Shown in pieces: positions 44,896 to 56,824 of a stretch of 64,000 bases of DNA. This DNA is from Dipteronia dyeriana (taxonomy: Eukaryota; Streptophyta; Magnoliopsida; Sapindales; Sapindaceae): contig CM065297.1 of assembly GCA_032871835.1 (NCBI GenBank), positions 684,501-748,500 of the forward strand, given 5' to 3'. The notes under the pieces are model-generated. The model did not search any database, was not told the origin of the DNA, and worked only from the letters and a program-made list of their open reading frames with translations. Every line of letters begins with the position of its first letter. Position 1 is the first letter of the stretch. The position numbers and the translations under genes are program-made.

Positions 44896-45599
44896 ACTCG
44901 GATAATGGTGTAAATATGAACTGGGACAAAACATGTCGGTCCGTCCGGCACGCAAAGAGAGACGAGTCATGCCAAGCATGGCCCGTTAAGGTGGCAGGTC
45001 GGACCAAACCCGACATGTAGGCGGGTCGCGTTCCATGTCAAAGAGACCAGGTCTGACGGATCGACCTGCTACGACACGCGGAGCCGACGTGCTGAGCCCA
45101 ATGGGTGGCACATCAGCTTGCCGGTTTCAACCGCTTGAAATTTTTTTTTTACGAAAAAAATCCTTTCAATGGCTGAATTTTAAATTTCAACCGTTGAAGC
45201 CAAAAGAAAATTACAAAAATCCCGTAAAGTCTTCTAATTTTTATTTTGACCTACAGTTTAAGTATTTCTGTAAATACTTCCATCCATTTTATTTTTCATT
45301 CACTCTCTCATTCTCTCATTCTCTCAAATCTCAATATCTACATTCTCCAATACTCATTTCTCTACACATTTTCATTCAATTTCATTCTTACACTCGCTCT
45401 ACAAAATTTGTATTACTAATTTCCTATCTTATTCTCTAACTTTTCCACTAACACACCAAAGTTTAAAGGTAGATTTTTCTTATTATTTTTGTTGAAACAT
45501 TTTTGTTTGTAAATTTATAATTTTATGTTTAGACTTTAGTTATTAATTGTTACTATTTTTATTTAGTTAGTAAGTTTTTAGTTTTATGTGCATACTTAG

Positions 45600-46350
45600 T
45601 TGTAAATTTAAATTTTATTGTTGAGTAAAATAAGATTTTAAAGTTTAGTATTAATTTTAATATTTGTTCTTAGTAAATTTATCAATTTAAATTGTATTAG
45701 TGAATTTTAATATTTTTTATTAGTAATTTTATCAATTTAATTTGTATTAGTGATTCTTAATATTTTTTGTTTGTAAATTATTATTTTTAAGTGTAGTAGT
45801 AAATTTCAATATTTGTTGTTAGTATATTTTGAATTTTAAGTGTAGTGGTTAATTTTAATATGTTTTGTTAGTAAATTATGATTTTAAAGTGAAGTATTAA
45901 TTTCGAAATTAGTTGTTAGTAAATTTATCAATTTAATTTGTATTAGTGAATTTTAATATTTTTTGTTATTAAATTTATCAATTTAATTTTTATTAGTGAT
46001 TTTTAATATTTTTTGTTAGTAAATTATTAATTTTAAGTGTAGTAGTAAATTTTAATATTTGTTGTTAGTATATTATGAAATTTAAGTATAGTGGTTAATT
46101 TTAATATTTTTTGTTAGTAAATTATGATTTTTAAGTGTAGTATTAATTTTAATATTTGTTGTTAATAAATTTATCAATTTAATTTGTACTAGTGAATTTA
46201 AATATTTTTTCTTAGCAAATTTATCAATTTAGTTTTTATTTGTGATTTTAATATTTTTTGCTAGTAAATTATTAATTTTAAGTGTTGTATTTAATTTTAA
46301 TATTTGTTGTTAGTATATTACGAATATTAAGTGTAGTATTAATTTTAATA
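45600..46350 (+). repeat. AT-rich higher-order tandem repeat (about 246 bp) before the hAT transposase
   Basis: Short AT units built from ttttgttagtaaatt and aattttaatattt alternate in a fixed order that repeats with a longer period. The anchor gtattaattt recurs at 45648, 45894 and 46140 (246 bp apart) and again at 46336 (a shortened unit of 196 bp). It occupies the 5' leader, possibly an intron, of the transposase. Confidence 0.82.
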
Positions 46351-46365
46351 ATTGTATTTCAAGAA

Positions 46366-47356
46366 ATGGATCATAACCAGCGGCCTTATTTTCCGGACGG
46401 TTTGAACATGCTGAATGATGAATTTGATCTTTCCGAGTCAACCCAAGCGGGACATTTTAGTTCCGCTGTTACACCAACATCACGTCCCAAAAGATTAACA
46501 TCGGATGTTTGGCAGTGTTTCGACGTAGAACAAATGACACTCCTAGACGAGATGACCGGACCCAAAGCTAATTGTAAGTTTTGTTATAAGGACTATGCCA
46601 CAAGTAGGAAGAGAGCCGGTCATTTGAGAAGGCATATGCTCAAATGTATGCATGCACATGAACAGGTAGACACTACAACCCAGACACAACAACAATGGCA
46701 CCCAGACGTGTCCGTTACAACATGGAGGTATGACAACGGCCATGCTAGAGATTGTTTGGCACGATACATTTCACAAACTGATCATCCGATCAATGTTGGT
46801 GACAATGTTTTTTTTCAAGAATTAATCACATCTACATTCAACCCCCAATTTTAAACTGTTTCTAGAACCACCACTAGAAACGATTTGATAAGATTGTTTG
46901 AAACCCAAAGAGATGACTTGATTGTTGTTATACAACATATAAGTGTCTCTATTGCATTAAATTTTGATATTTGGAACATGTTCCAAGCAGAACTATTTAT
47001 GTGTCATATGACAATATTTAGATTCTGAATGGAGGATAACAAAAAAAATTTTGGTTTTCGTCCTATGAATTTTGTACATACTGCAGAAAGTATTTTTAAT
47101 GTCATTCTTCCTATTATAGAGACTTATGAAATCATGCATCACATCCTTTCTATCACATTAGACAATGCATCAACAAATACTAGCTCTATTGTATTGTTTG
47201 TTGCAAGAAATATCCCACAAGATAGAGGTTATTTCTTCCATCAACGTTGTGAATATCATATCAAAAAATTAGTTGTATAGGCTAGTTTAAAGCAAATAAG
47301 CGACCAAATAGATCGCATCAGAGATGTCATTTCTTAGATTGACAGTTCTAATCCTA
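46366..47356 (+). pseudogene. hAT transposase pseudogene (BED zinc finger)
   Basis: The ATG at 46366 (MDHNQRPYFPDGLNM) is preferred over upstream ATGs inside the AT repeat. It directly follows tttcaag, a possible 3' splice site. A BED-type finger is clear: VWQCFDVEQM, then CKFCYKDYATSRKRAGHLRRH with the final LKC. After a TAA at 46852 the same frame continues with SRTTTRNDLIRLF and LNFDIW (first catalytic Asp region). After another stop come FGFRPMNFVHTAESIFNVIL, LSITLDNASTNTSSI (second Asp) and FFHQRCEYHIKKLVV. The C-terminal part with the catalytic Glu and dimerisation domain is missing. Confidence 0.85.
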
Positions 47357-48121
47357 GATTCTTAGGATATATACAAAGGAGAAAATCAATAACTCACCTC
47401 GCCACCCTCAAACAGGAAAAGAACGAATCACTAAAAGATTACCTGAAAAAGGTTCTCTCAGGAAGTGTCGGGGATCCATAATCTCAATGATGAGGCTGTG
47501 GCGGCCGCCTTCACCAACAACCTACAAAAGGGTCAACTTTACTTCAATTTGAGGAGGAAATGCCCAGATACGTACGCTGACCTAATGGATGTGGAAGGCA
47601 GTTATGCAATGGCTGAATAAGAGGAGCTAGCTCAGGGGGTAGTTATGTACACGAGGGTAGAATGCCAAAACAAATGATGGTTATATAAAGAGCCAAAAGA
47701 GTAATCATCCGGAGAGTGATAGGAGCAAACGTAGAAACAATCAAAATGATAAAAATTTAAAGGGTCAGTATAACAACTATACTCCCCTCATTAAGAGACA
47801 AGAAGAAATCCTAGCGATCGAAGAAAACTAGAAGCTAGTCAAATATCCTTATAGACTGTCAACTTACACTCGAAGAGACAAGACAAAATATTGTAGGTTC
47901 TACAAGGAAACTGGTCACGACACATCAAAATGCTACCAATTAAGAGACCACATCGAGACACTTATCAGGGAGGGTCATCTCAAAGATTTAATTTTTAAAA
48001 GAACTGACGATTAGCAGAAGGACCCCCGTTGGGGCGATCAGCCAATGGGAAATCATGAAAAGAAGCAAAGCCCGAGCCGAGATAGCGATGAAGGGACGGT
48101 CAATATTATCTTTTGAAGACC
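47357..48121 (+). pseudogene. Element F gag C-terminal half
   Basis: It begins near FLGYIQRRKSITHLATL, with KQEKNESLKDYLKK equivalent to KQGKDESLNKYLGR of element A. Mid-gag sequence follows in shifting frames, then the zinc knuckle YCRFYKETGHDTSKCYQL and REGHLKDLI, equivalent to 3197-3290 of A. It ends at VNIIF-type sequence near 48115, just before where protease should start. Multiple stops. Confidence 0.8.
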
Positions 48122-49027
48122 CTACACGAGCTTGTGGATGACAGAATTTCGTCTTTTCTCTTGAGAGAAATAACTTAGTTGCTTTCATTTTTTTGAGATA
48201 TTTTTAGTTTGTTTTATATTTCTAGCTTTTCTAATTATTCTTTATTTTGATGTTGCTACTTTTTAGATCAATTAAAAAAGAGGCCAAGAATGGTGTTCGA
48301 ATTTTTAATAATTATCTTTGTTATCAAAGATAAACTCGTAGGGCTAACACCTTCCATGGTGGGTGAAGGTGTCAGAGAGGCTGAGAAGTCGGGGGTTAGA
48401 GACCTGACGTGCCCGACGAACTGATTGTGTGCATATAAAGCATTGTCAGTAATGCGGCCACCCAGAGTTGTCGGCTTTATCAGGAAAAAACACTCGGGTA
48501 CGCTATCGGGGAAAACCTGGTGAAATGGGTCTGCCTGTGTTAGTATCACACTAACAATTCGACCAAACCATTGTAAACAAACAAAACCGGGAGACATCCT
48601 TGGTGACTTGTTTACATAGGAAAAACAGGGAAAAATGGGACAAGGTTTCCAGAATACCTCTTGCCACAAGAATCAAGATGGTCGGGAATTATCCTGAGCA
48701 AAAAGCCAGAACACCAACCCAATCAAAATAGTTAGGAATTATCCTGAGCGAAAAGTCGGGACACCAACCTAAACAGTCGGGAATTATCCTAAGTGAAAAG
48801 CTAGGAGACCGACTAGACCAAGATAAGTGAGAATTATCCTGAGCAGAGAGTCGAGACACCAACTGGTCCAACTACAAGGGAGCAAAAAAAAAGTCTAAGA
48901 TCGATCGGTTAAATAAGATACTTGATCGGGTTAAATTGATAAGTTCAGAAGCATCAAAAAATCAAAACTATTCAAATCCCCTTCGTTGAGCCATCAAGCG
49001 CTCATCTCGCGAATTTGAGGGGGGTAT
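48122..49027 (+). other. Element F 3' non-coding region with polypurine tract
   Basis: It follows gag directly, so protease through integrase are deleted. It holds the tandem repeats at 48660-48860 and a single copy of the ttaaataagatacttg word (48908). gaatttgaggggggtat (49011-49027) is the polypurine tract before the LTR. Confidence 0.7.
48660..48860 (+). repeat. Tandem repeat (about 55-60 bp unit) in the element F 3' region
   Basis: Four imperfect copies of a unit containing gtcgggaattatcctgagc, then aaaagtcgggacaccaac, start near 48672, 48730, 48777 and 48828. Comparable in place to the tandem repeats of element A, but with a different unit. Confidence 0.85.
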
Positions 49028-49967
49028 TGTTATAGGGAATTTTTGATAACATGACAAGTCAGCATGGTTACATGAAAACATGGTGATTAGATATGCCAAG
49101 TCACAAGAGTCAGTAAAGATCAACCCAATCCAATTAATAGATGATCTGAAGGCCAAGTCAAGATTACCCAAGATAGTCGGGGAAGCTAACCGATCGGGCA
49201 TTAATAACCCGGTCGGGGAAACTACCCGATCGGATAGAGATGGCTAGGTCGGGGACCATTCGATCAAGATAAAAAAAATCTGGTCGGGATCAAACAACTG
49301 GTCAGTTGAACAATGCGTGAGAGACATTAAAGGTAACTACGACTCAAATACGAAGAAGAATTGTCCTACTCAAACAAGGAACCTAGAATCACACTCCAGT
49401 AAGAAAATATCCTTATTTTCTCTCCAGTATCAGAGAATTATATTCAGGAAATAACTCAAAGCTTCTAGAAGGATAAACACTAAACAGGAAAAGAGTCCAA
49501 ATCAAACAACAAATTTGTTCTTCTAGAAGACTACACAAGATATCCGTAACAGGAAAGAAAACGAAGACGAATTCAACAACTAACCAGTTTTAATTCAACA
49601 CTATTACCTTTCCTTATTTATGTAACAAGGATTAGGGTTTTATACACATATAAATAGACCCATAATTTCATTGTAAATGGGGACAAAACAAATTTATTAT
49701 GAGACGATAGATGAGAGACATAGAGAATATACAAGAGAGAAAGAAAAAGAAAGAGAAAGAGAGACCGAGTGTGTAATCATTTCATCATAGTGAATTCTTC
49801 TTACCGTCACCGGCAACTGTGGATGTTTCCCTACTTTAGGGTTTTACCACGTAAATTTGTGCCTTGCTTTCTCACTTTTCTCTTTTAAATTCACAATCTG
49901 GTCAACAATCTACAAAACCTATTTGACGCGTGATCAATCTTATACAATCCAAAAATCACTGTCAACA
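49028..49967 (+). repeat. LTR of element F
   Basis: 940 bp from TGTTATAGGGAATTTTTG to CACTGTCAACA. Homologous to the LTR of element B (37898-38698) and more distantly to that of A. TATA box tataaata at 49649-49656. Both borders are authentic: polypurine tract on the left, primer site (actggcgctagaagaaggg) on the right. Confidence 0.9.
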
Positions 49968-50702
49968 ACTGGCGCTAGAAGAAGGGGTAGAACTCAACTT
50001 TGAGGAACCAACATAAACAGACAAAACACTGAGATACTCAGGAGAGCTCATGAGGCAGCGACATGGTAAACAGCAGAGATGGAAGCCAGACTCTGAATGA
50101 TGTTGATATCCTACGTACTGGTAACGATCCTGACCCGATAAACGCCAACACTATAGGAGGAAGCCTGCTCTCATTAATTTCAACTTCAACTGGTCAAGCT
50201 GTAATAACCACCATGAATGTTCCGCCAATAATTTCCCTAAATGCATTCCAACAGGTCCAAGAGTCCTTCTGTATAGTCATTGAAAATGCCACTAGATAGG
50301 GAATCAATATAACAGCAACTGCAAATCTTACATCCCCATATCAATTGTCCATACAATGGTAGCCCGAGACCCTAAAGTAAGATCTGAAACAATGGACGTG
50401 ACCCCAAACATGACACGTAAGCCTAACAGAGAAAAAGCAGACCACCATGGAAAGGAGGAGCAACCTCAAAAGGGAGATAAAGGAATTATATGACATGGGA
50501 GGCAATATCAGTATAAAGCGGACTTTGAGTCAAATGAAATCCACAGAGGTGTTCAGAGGCGGGATCGATCTAGCTCGTCTGATGACATCGATCGATCACC
50601 CCGTAGAACACGGTGAGGTGCAAGTCCCCACTAAGATTCCAACATGGGCACACCGACCATCGACGATCGAGAATGGATAATGAGCCAGGAGATCAGCGAG
50701 AT
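49968..50702 (+). pseudogene. Element F primer site and gag N-terminal part
   Basis: The primer site lies at 49968-49990. From 50063 an open stretch reads MVNSRDGSQTLNDVDILRTG through VPPIISLNAFQQVQESFCIV to a stop at 50297. The rest, to 50702, is in broken frames. This is the variable N-terminal part of Tat Gag. It is cut at 50702 by the LTR of element H. Confidence 0.6.
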
Positions 50703-53042
50703 TGAAGGGAAAATTAGTTTAAAATGCAACATAAGCATGAGAAAATTAGAAAAATAGGGTTTGCGTATAAATAAAATTTTATTTCCCTTTTAGTAACAAG
50801 AACCTTAACCCTAGATTAATTGATGTATATTAAAAGTGTCGTACCTTTTTCTCGTGACGATTGAACAAGTGCCAGATTGATTCCGCAAGATCTTCCAATC
50901 CAATCATGAATGTGAATCACTTAGGAGTGTTGGCTTCCTCTCCTTTAATTGTATACCTGAGGATGGAAACAAACAAAATCTTTCTCTTTGTTAGTTACAA
51001 TAATCCTCCAAAAATGAACCAAAGAACGTTAGGTCACTTGTGAATTATCAATCAATTAGAATGAAACTCGCGTGAACCTTGATTCGATGTTGTACACAAA
51101 ACCTTTTAATATAAAGGCTACTAGTGTACTATCGAAAACTAAACGTTCTTTCTTCTTTTTCTTCTTTGCCGAATCTCACACTATTTTTTAGAGTTGATCG
51201 AATTTTGTGTTGAGTAAAATCAGATTTTCTCCCTCAAAATTTTATGGTAGCTGAAATCTTCTCTCTAAAAAAAGACTAGGGCTAGCCGAAATTCTCTCCA
51301 AATTTGTTTTAACTACTTGGTTGACCGCAATTATATACAAATATAGGGCTGCCTGAATTTCCTCTTCGAAAAATATTAGGATTATAAATCCTCTCCTAAG
51401 AATGATTTACTTGGTTGGCAAGAATCCTTTCCTTAGGTGGATTTATTTGGTAGTTAAGAATCATTTTCAAAGAAGAATTCTATTTTTAGGTAGATTTACT
51501 TGGTGACCAAGCCTCCTTTTCCAAAAAGAATTCTTTCCTACACCAAGTCTCCTAATCCAACTCAATAGTGTATTTGTAACCATATAAAAGACTTCCTAAT
51601 TTGATTAGATAAATAATTCCTTTCTTTTATCTACTAATCAAATATAGTCTTTAATATTAATTATACTACCAACAATAGAATAATTTTAGGAGACCATCTC
51701 CTACTAAAAAAAATATTTTGAATTTTAATTAAATAATTAATTAATTACCTAATAAATTTATTTCCATTTAATTAAATAATAAAATAAAAATAATATAATT
51801 AAGCCATTTTAAATAGCCTTGCCGCCCAACGCTTTTATATGGACCAATATATTATTTTCCTTATTTTATTAAATCCATTGGACCTTAATAAAAAGTCAAC
51901 ATATGAACTAGACCCATTCTTACAATATGAAACAAGTCCACATGCATCACTACAATTCTAAATGGACCCCTAAACTGGTCCGGTAGAATTTATCGAGTGA
52001 TACATGAAAGTTCATGCGGATTGGGGATCTTGGCTGGCTATCTAAATTTAAGCTCCAATAGACACAACCTAATCAGAATCAACTGATGATTCACTTAGGT
52101 CCGATCTATCAATTTTAGTTCATTCCACTAAAGAACTAAAATTGAACTCATAATTAAAGATAGAATAAATTGATGTTACTCATTCATACCATAGACAACC
52201 TTATTGGAGAAAGCGTATCCTCGTGAAGAATACCAGTAATCGCCAAGAGCTCATAGACTGCCTATAGCTCTCCAAGTTACCATATTTACTCATATGACCA
52301 CATTTTGAACTTGGATATTTTGACTTGTCCGGAAGCCATGTTTCAATAGACACTATTGAAAACTTAACGTTAAGATTTAATTTCCAATACCTCAAAACAT
52401 CCATTTGATGATATTCTACTCTCATTTAATAAATGGAGCCACGATGTCCAAATCTATAAATGAAGTCCTCTATAGATTAACAAATGAATACCACCAAACT
52501 ATCGAAGACGGACTATGCTATATAATCGTACTCATTGATAGATCAAATGATAACACTTGCAACCATAAGTCCATCATTTATCTCAGGATTGTGATAGACT
52601 CTCCGATTGTCTTCAAATGAAAACTTTTATCCATTTACGATTCTAGATAAAGTATTTCATTGTGATTCTATTCAATGCACCCAGTGCACTAGATTCTTTT
52701 TCCCAAAGACACCAGACTTTGATGATTTTAGACTCATCAAAACACGTTTGATCGTACTCAAATGCTAGCAAAAGAATCTACAACTTTGACAAGATAAAGA
52801 CGCCCAACCTGTTATCACAAGTTGTGGATATTATTCAAGACTAACTAAAGAATTGTATATCTAGATGTATGAACAATTCTTCTTTTCTCATTGTCTTTTG
52901 ACCTTATGATTATTTACTTTTGACAATTATAGTAGTTAAACTATAAATGCTATAAGATTTATTAAACTGGAATTCACTTTATTAATATGAAAAGATTGTC
53001 AAATACATTATTACACTCTTGCTATCAAGCATAATCCCAACA
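50703..53042 (-). repeat. 3' LTR of element H
   Basis: About 2340 bp. On the minus strand it starts TGTTGGGATTATGCTTGATA at 53042 and ends near CCCTTCA at 50703, homologous to the LTRs of element G over the whole length. The preceding polypurine region is GAGCAAGTGGGAGAT (minus strand). Confidence 0.88.
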
Positions 53043-53056
53043 ATCTCCCACTTGCT

Positions 53057-54422
53057 CTATAACAAATGTGTCTTTTCTCTGTTCCCCATGTTCTCTAAAT
53101 GCCCATCAAAACTCTTTTGTGAAAGAGCCTTTGTAAAGGGATTTGCTGACGCGATCTTGGTAATTGTCACGTCACCCCTATGCACAATTTCCCTCGGAAG
53201 GTGATACTTTCTTTCAATGTGTTTCCCTCTCTTATGGCTTCTTGGTTTTCTCGAATTAATCACTGCTCCACTGTTGTCACAATACATAGTGATCTACTTA
53301 TTCACATCAGGAACCACTTCCAAGTCAATCAAGAATTTACAGAGCCATACAGCCTCTTTAGCCGCCTCGCATGCGGCAACATACTCTGCTTCCATGGTGG
53401 AATCAACGATACAAGATTGCTTGATACTCCTCCATATGAATACCCCTCCTCCAATAGCGAACACAGATACTGATGTTGATCTCCTAGAGTTAGAATCTGA
53501 CTGAAAATCAGAATCTGTATACCTAACGAGAATTAAAACCCCTCCAGAGTATACGAGCATATAATCTCTCGTTCTTCTGAGATACTTGAAAATATACCTG
53601 AAAATATACCTAACTGTCGTCCAGTGATCAGGACCAGGTTTCGATTGAAACCTGCTAACTATGCCCACAACAAAACAAATATCTGGTCTAGCGCAGAGCA
53701 TTGCATACTTGAGACTTCCCACTGTCGAAGCATACGGAATCCTACTCATGAATTGCTCTTCGTGCTCATTCTCAGGAACTTGTTTCTTATAAAGTTTGAT
53801 TCCATGTCTGAAAGGTAAAGTACCATTCTTGGAATCTTGCATGGAAAACCTAGACAAGATTTTATCTATGTATGAAGCTAGGGATAATGCAATCATTCTA
53901 TTTTTTCTATCCCTTATGACTTAGATATCAAGAATATAACTTACTTCTCCTAAATCCTTCATATCAAATTGTTTTGCTAACCATTCTTTTACTGTTGTCA
54001 ATACACCTACATCGTTTCCGATGAGTAGTATATCAGCAACGTAAAGAACTAGGAAAACCAACTTATCGCCTTTAATCCTTTTGTATACACAAGGTTCATC
54101 AAGGTTTTGAATAAATCCAAAACTTTTCATGGCAAGATCGAACCTTATGTTCCAGGATCTGGATGATTGCTTCAATCCATATCTTTTCAACTTACATACC
54201 CTTTCCTTTTGGCATTTTTCAATGAATCCTTCTGGTTGCATCATGTAGATGCTTTCAACAAGACTTCCATTAAGGAAAGATGTCTTGACGTCTATTTACC
54301 AAATATCTAGGTCTAGAGATGCCACAATGGATAAGAGTATCCAAATGGATTTAAGTATGGCCACAGGAGAGAAGGTTTCTTCATAATCGATACCTTCCTT
54401 CTGTGTATAACCTTTAGCTACC
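53057..54422 (-). pseudogene. Element H RT and RNase H pseudogene
   Basis: Minus strand: [22 protein letters not shown] start at the junction with G, FLNGSL, MMQPEGFIEKCQKE, WNIRFDLAMKSFGFIQNL and CVYKRIKGDK. The catalytic motif reads LYVADILLIGND, so the first Asp of YVDD is Ala (54035-54037). A stop follows YILDI. From 53896 the connection and RNase H run open for 200 residues (YIDKILSRFSMQDSK, RPDICFVVGIVSRFQ, TMEAEYVAACEAAKEAVWL). The end reads ITMYCDNSGAVINSRKPRSH and SFDGHLENMG. Dead copy. Confidence 0.9.
54418..54422. repeat. Target-site duplication of element G (left copy, ctacc)
   Basis: ctacc at 54418-54422 and again at 63574-63578 exactly flanks the LTRs of G. Removing G and one copy restores the H reading through RLVAKG. 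Confidence 0.95.
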
Positions 54423-56824
54423 TGTTAGAATTATGCTCGATAGCAAGAGTGTAATATTGTAATTAACAATCGTTTCATATAAATAAAGTGATTTCTAGTT
54501 TAACAAATCTTATAGCATTTATAGTTTAATTATTATAATTGTCAAAAGTAAATAATCATAAGGTCAAAAGACTATGAGAAAAGAAGAATTGTCCACACAT
54601 CTAGATATGTATGAGGTAGACACAATTCTTTAGTCAGTCTTAAATAATATTCACAACTTAGAATAGAAGGTTGGGCGCCTTTATCTTGTCAAAGTTATAG
54701 ATTCTTTTGTTAGCATTTGAGTGGGATCAAATGTGTTATGATGAGTCTAAAATCATTAAAGTGTGGTGTCTTTGGGCAAAAGAATCTAGTGCACTGGGTG
54801 CATTGAATAGGATCAACATGAAATACTCTATCTAGAACCGTCAATAGATAAAAGTTTTCATTTGAAAACAATCGGAGAGTCTATCTCAATCCTGAGATAA
54901 ATGATGGACTTATGGTTGCAAGTGTTATCATTTGAGCTATCAATGAGTACGATTATATAGTTTATCCTCGATAGTTTGGTTGTATTCATTTGTTAATCGA
55001 TAGAGGACTTCATTTATAGATATGGACATCGTGGCTCCATTTATTGAATGAGAGTAGAATACCATCATATGGATGTTTTGAGGTATTGGATATTAAATCT
55101 TAACGTTAAGTTTTCAATAGTGTCTATTGAAACATGGCTTCTTGACAAGTCAAAATATCCAAGTTCAAAATGTGGTCATATGAGTAAATATGGTAAATTG
55201 GAGAGCTATAGGTGGTCTATGAGCTCTTTGCGATTTCTGGTATTCTTCACGAGGATACACTTTCTTCAATAAGGTGGTCTAGGGTACGAATGAGTAACAT
55301 CAACTTATTCTATCTTTATTTAAGAGTTCAATTTTAGTTCTTTAGTGGAATGAACTAAAATTAAATAGATTGGACCTAAGTGAATCATTTGTTGATTGTG
55401 ATTAGGTTGTGTCTGTTGCAGCTTAAATTTAGATAGCCCGTCAAGATCCCCAATCCACACGAACTTGCATGGATCACTTGATATATTCTACCGGACCAAT
55501 TTAGGGGTCCATCTAGAATTGTAATAAGGCATGTGAACTTGTTTCTTTTTGTAAGAATATGTCTAGTTCACATGTGGACTTTTTATTAAGATCCAATGGA
55601 TTTAATAAAATAAAAAAAATAATATATGTCCTTTATACTTGGTATGGGAGGCAATGGCTATGGTGAATAGCTTAAATATATTATTTTTATTTTATTATTA
55701 TTTAATTAAATGGAAATTAATTAATTTGTTGATTAATTAATTATATAATTAAAAGTTAAAATCTTTTCCTATTAGGAGATGGACTCCTAAAAACTATAAT
55801 ATTGTTGGTAGTATAATTAATGTTCAAGACTTTATTTGATAAGTAGATAAATAAAAGGAGTTATTAATCTAATCAAATTAGGAAGTCTTTAATATGGTTA
55901 CAAATACACTTTTGAGTTGGTGTTAGGATAGAATTGTTTTTTGAAAAGGATTCTTAACCACCAAGTAAATCTACCTAAGGAAAAGATTCTTAACTACCAA
56001 GTAATCCTTCTTAGGAAAGGATTTGTGATCCTAATCTATATCATATAAAATTCGGCCAGCCCATATATATATACAAAAGGATAGAATTTCATTAAGATAA
56101 GGATTCTTAACTACCGAATTAATCCACCTAAGGAAATGATTTTTGCCAACTAAGTAAATCCTTCTTAGGAAAGGATTATGAACCTATATATATGTGTGAA
56201 TAATTTCGGACATGACTAAGGCATTAGAGAGGAATTTCGGCCAAGCATATTTTTCTAAAAGAAAGTTTCGGTCATCATAGGAATTTTGAGGGAGAAAAAT
56301 CTGATTTTACTCTAGACAAAATTCAATCATCTCTAAGCAATAGTGTGTGATTTCGGCCAAGTAGAGAAAAAAGGGGAACGTTTTTTGTATTCGATAGTAT
56401 ACTAATATCCTTTACATCAAAAGGGTTTTGTGTACAACATCAAATCGAGGTTCACGCGAGTTACAATCAAATTGATTGATAATTCACCAGTGATCGGACG
56501 TTCTTGGATTTTTCTCTTAGAGGATATTTTAACTAACAAAGAATAGATATTTTCTTTGTCTCCATCCTCAGGAATACAATTTAAAGAAAGGGAGCCCACA
56601 CTCTTAGGTGATTCACGTTCGTGATTGGATTGGAAGATCTTGCGGAATCAATTCGGCGCTTGTTCAATCGTCACGTGAAAAAGGTATGATACTTTTATAT
56701 ACATCAATTAATCTAGGGTTAAGGTTATCGTTGCATAAAAGGGAATTTTTTTTATTTATACGGAAACCCTAATCTCGTTTTTTCTCACGGTTCTGTTGCG
56801 TTTCTAAACCGGTTTTTCCCTACA
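54423..56824 (+). repeat. 5' LTR of element G
   Basis: 2402 bp from TGTTAGAATTATGC to TTTTTCCCTACA. It matches 61154-63573 with a few percent difference by eye. It contains the subrepeats at 55930-56185 and ttcggccaa words (56220-56360) near the U5 side. Confidence 0.93.
55930..56185 (+). repeat. Subrepeats in the copia LTR of element G
   Basis: About six imperfect copies of a 38-bp unit, roughly aaggattcttaactaccaag then taaatcctccttagga, occur with one interruption. The homologous block in the 3' LTR is at 62680-62945 and in H (inverted) at about 51360-51540, each with somewhat different copy arrangement. Confidence 0.75.

Larger units (their letters stand above)
44896..47356 (+). mobile_element. 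hAT-family DNA transposon, 3'-truncated
   Basis: A GC-rich terminal-like region (44905-45130) has repeated ggtcgg / cgacatg / gggtcg words, as in subterminal regions of plant hAT elements. An AT-rich repeated leader and a BED-finger hAT transposase pseudogene follow. The right part is replaced by Tat gag sequence from about 47357. The exact left terminus and its inverted repeat partner cannot be verified. Confidence 0.7.
47357..50702 (+). mobile_element. Element F: composite Tat-lineage remnant with one shared LTR
   Basis: The order is gag C-terminal half, 3' non-coding region with tandem repeats, polypurine tract, LTR (49028-49967), primer site, gag N-terminal part. Pol is absent. One LTR therefore has 3'-type sequence on its left and 5'-type sequence on its right, as in a tandem dimer reduced by recombination. 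The left edge joins the hAT transposase; the right edge is cut by element H. Confidence 0.8.

Noticed and set aside
45035..45439. 134-codon plus-strand open frame before the hAT gene
   Set aside because: It overlaps the terminal and leader region of the hAT element. The protein is Ser/Phe-rich low complexity from pyrimidine-rich DNA, without a family match.
46282..46365. Upstream start of the hAT transposase within the AT repeat
   Set aside because: The added residues (MLYLILIFVV-type) are encoded by the tandem AT repeat and are unlike BED transposase N-termini. The ATG at 46366 follows a possible splice acceptor and starts a normal-looking protein.
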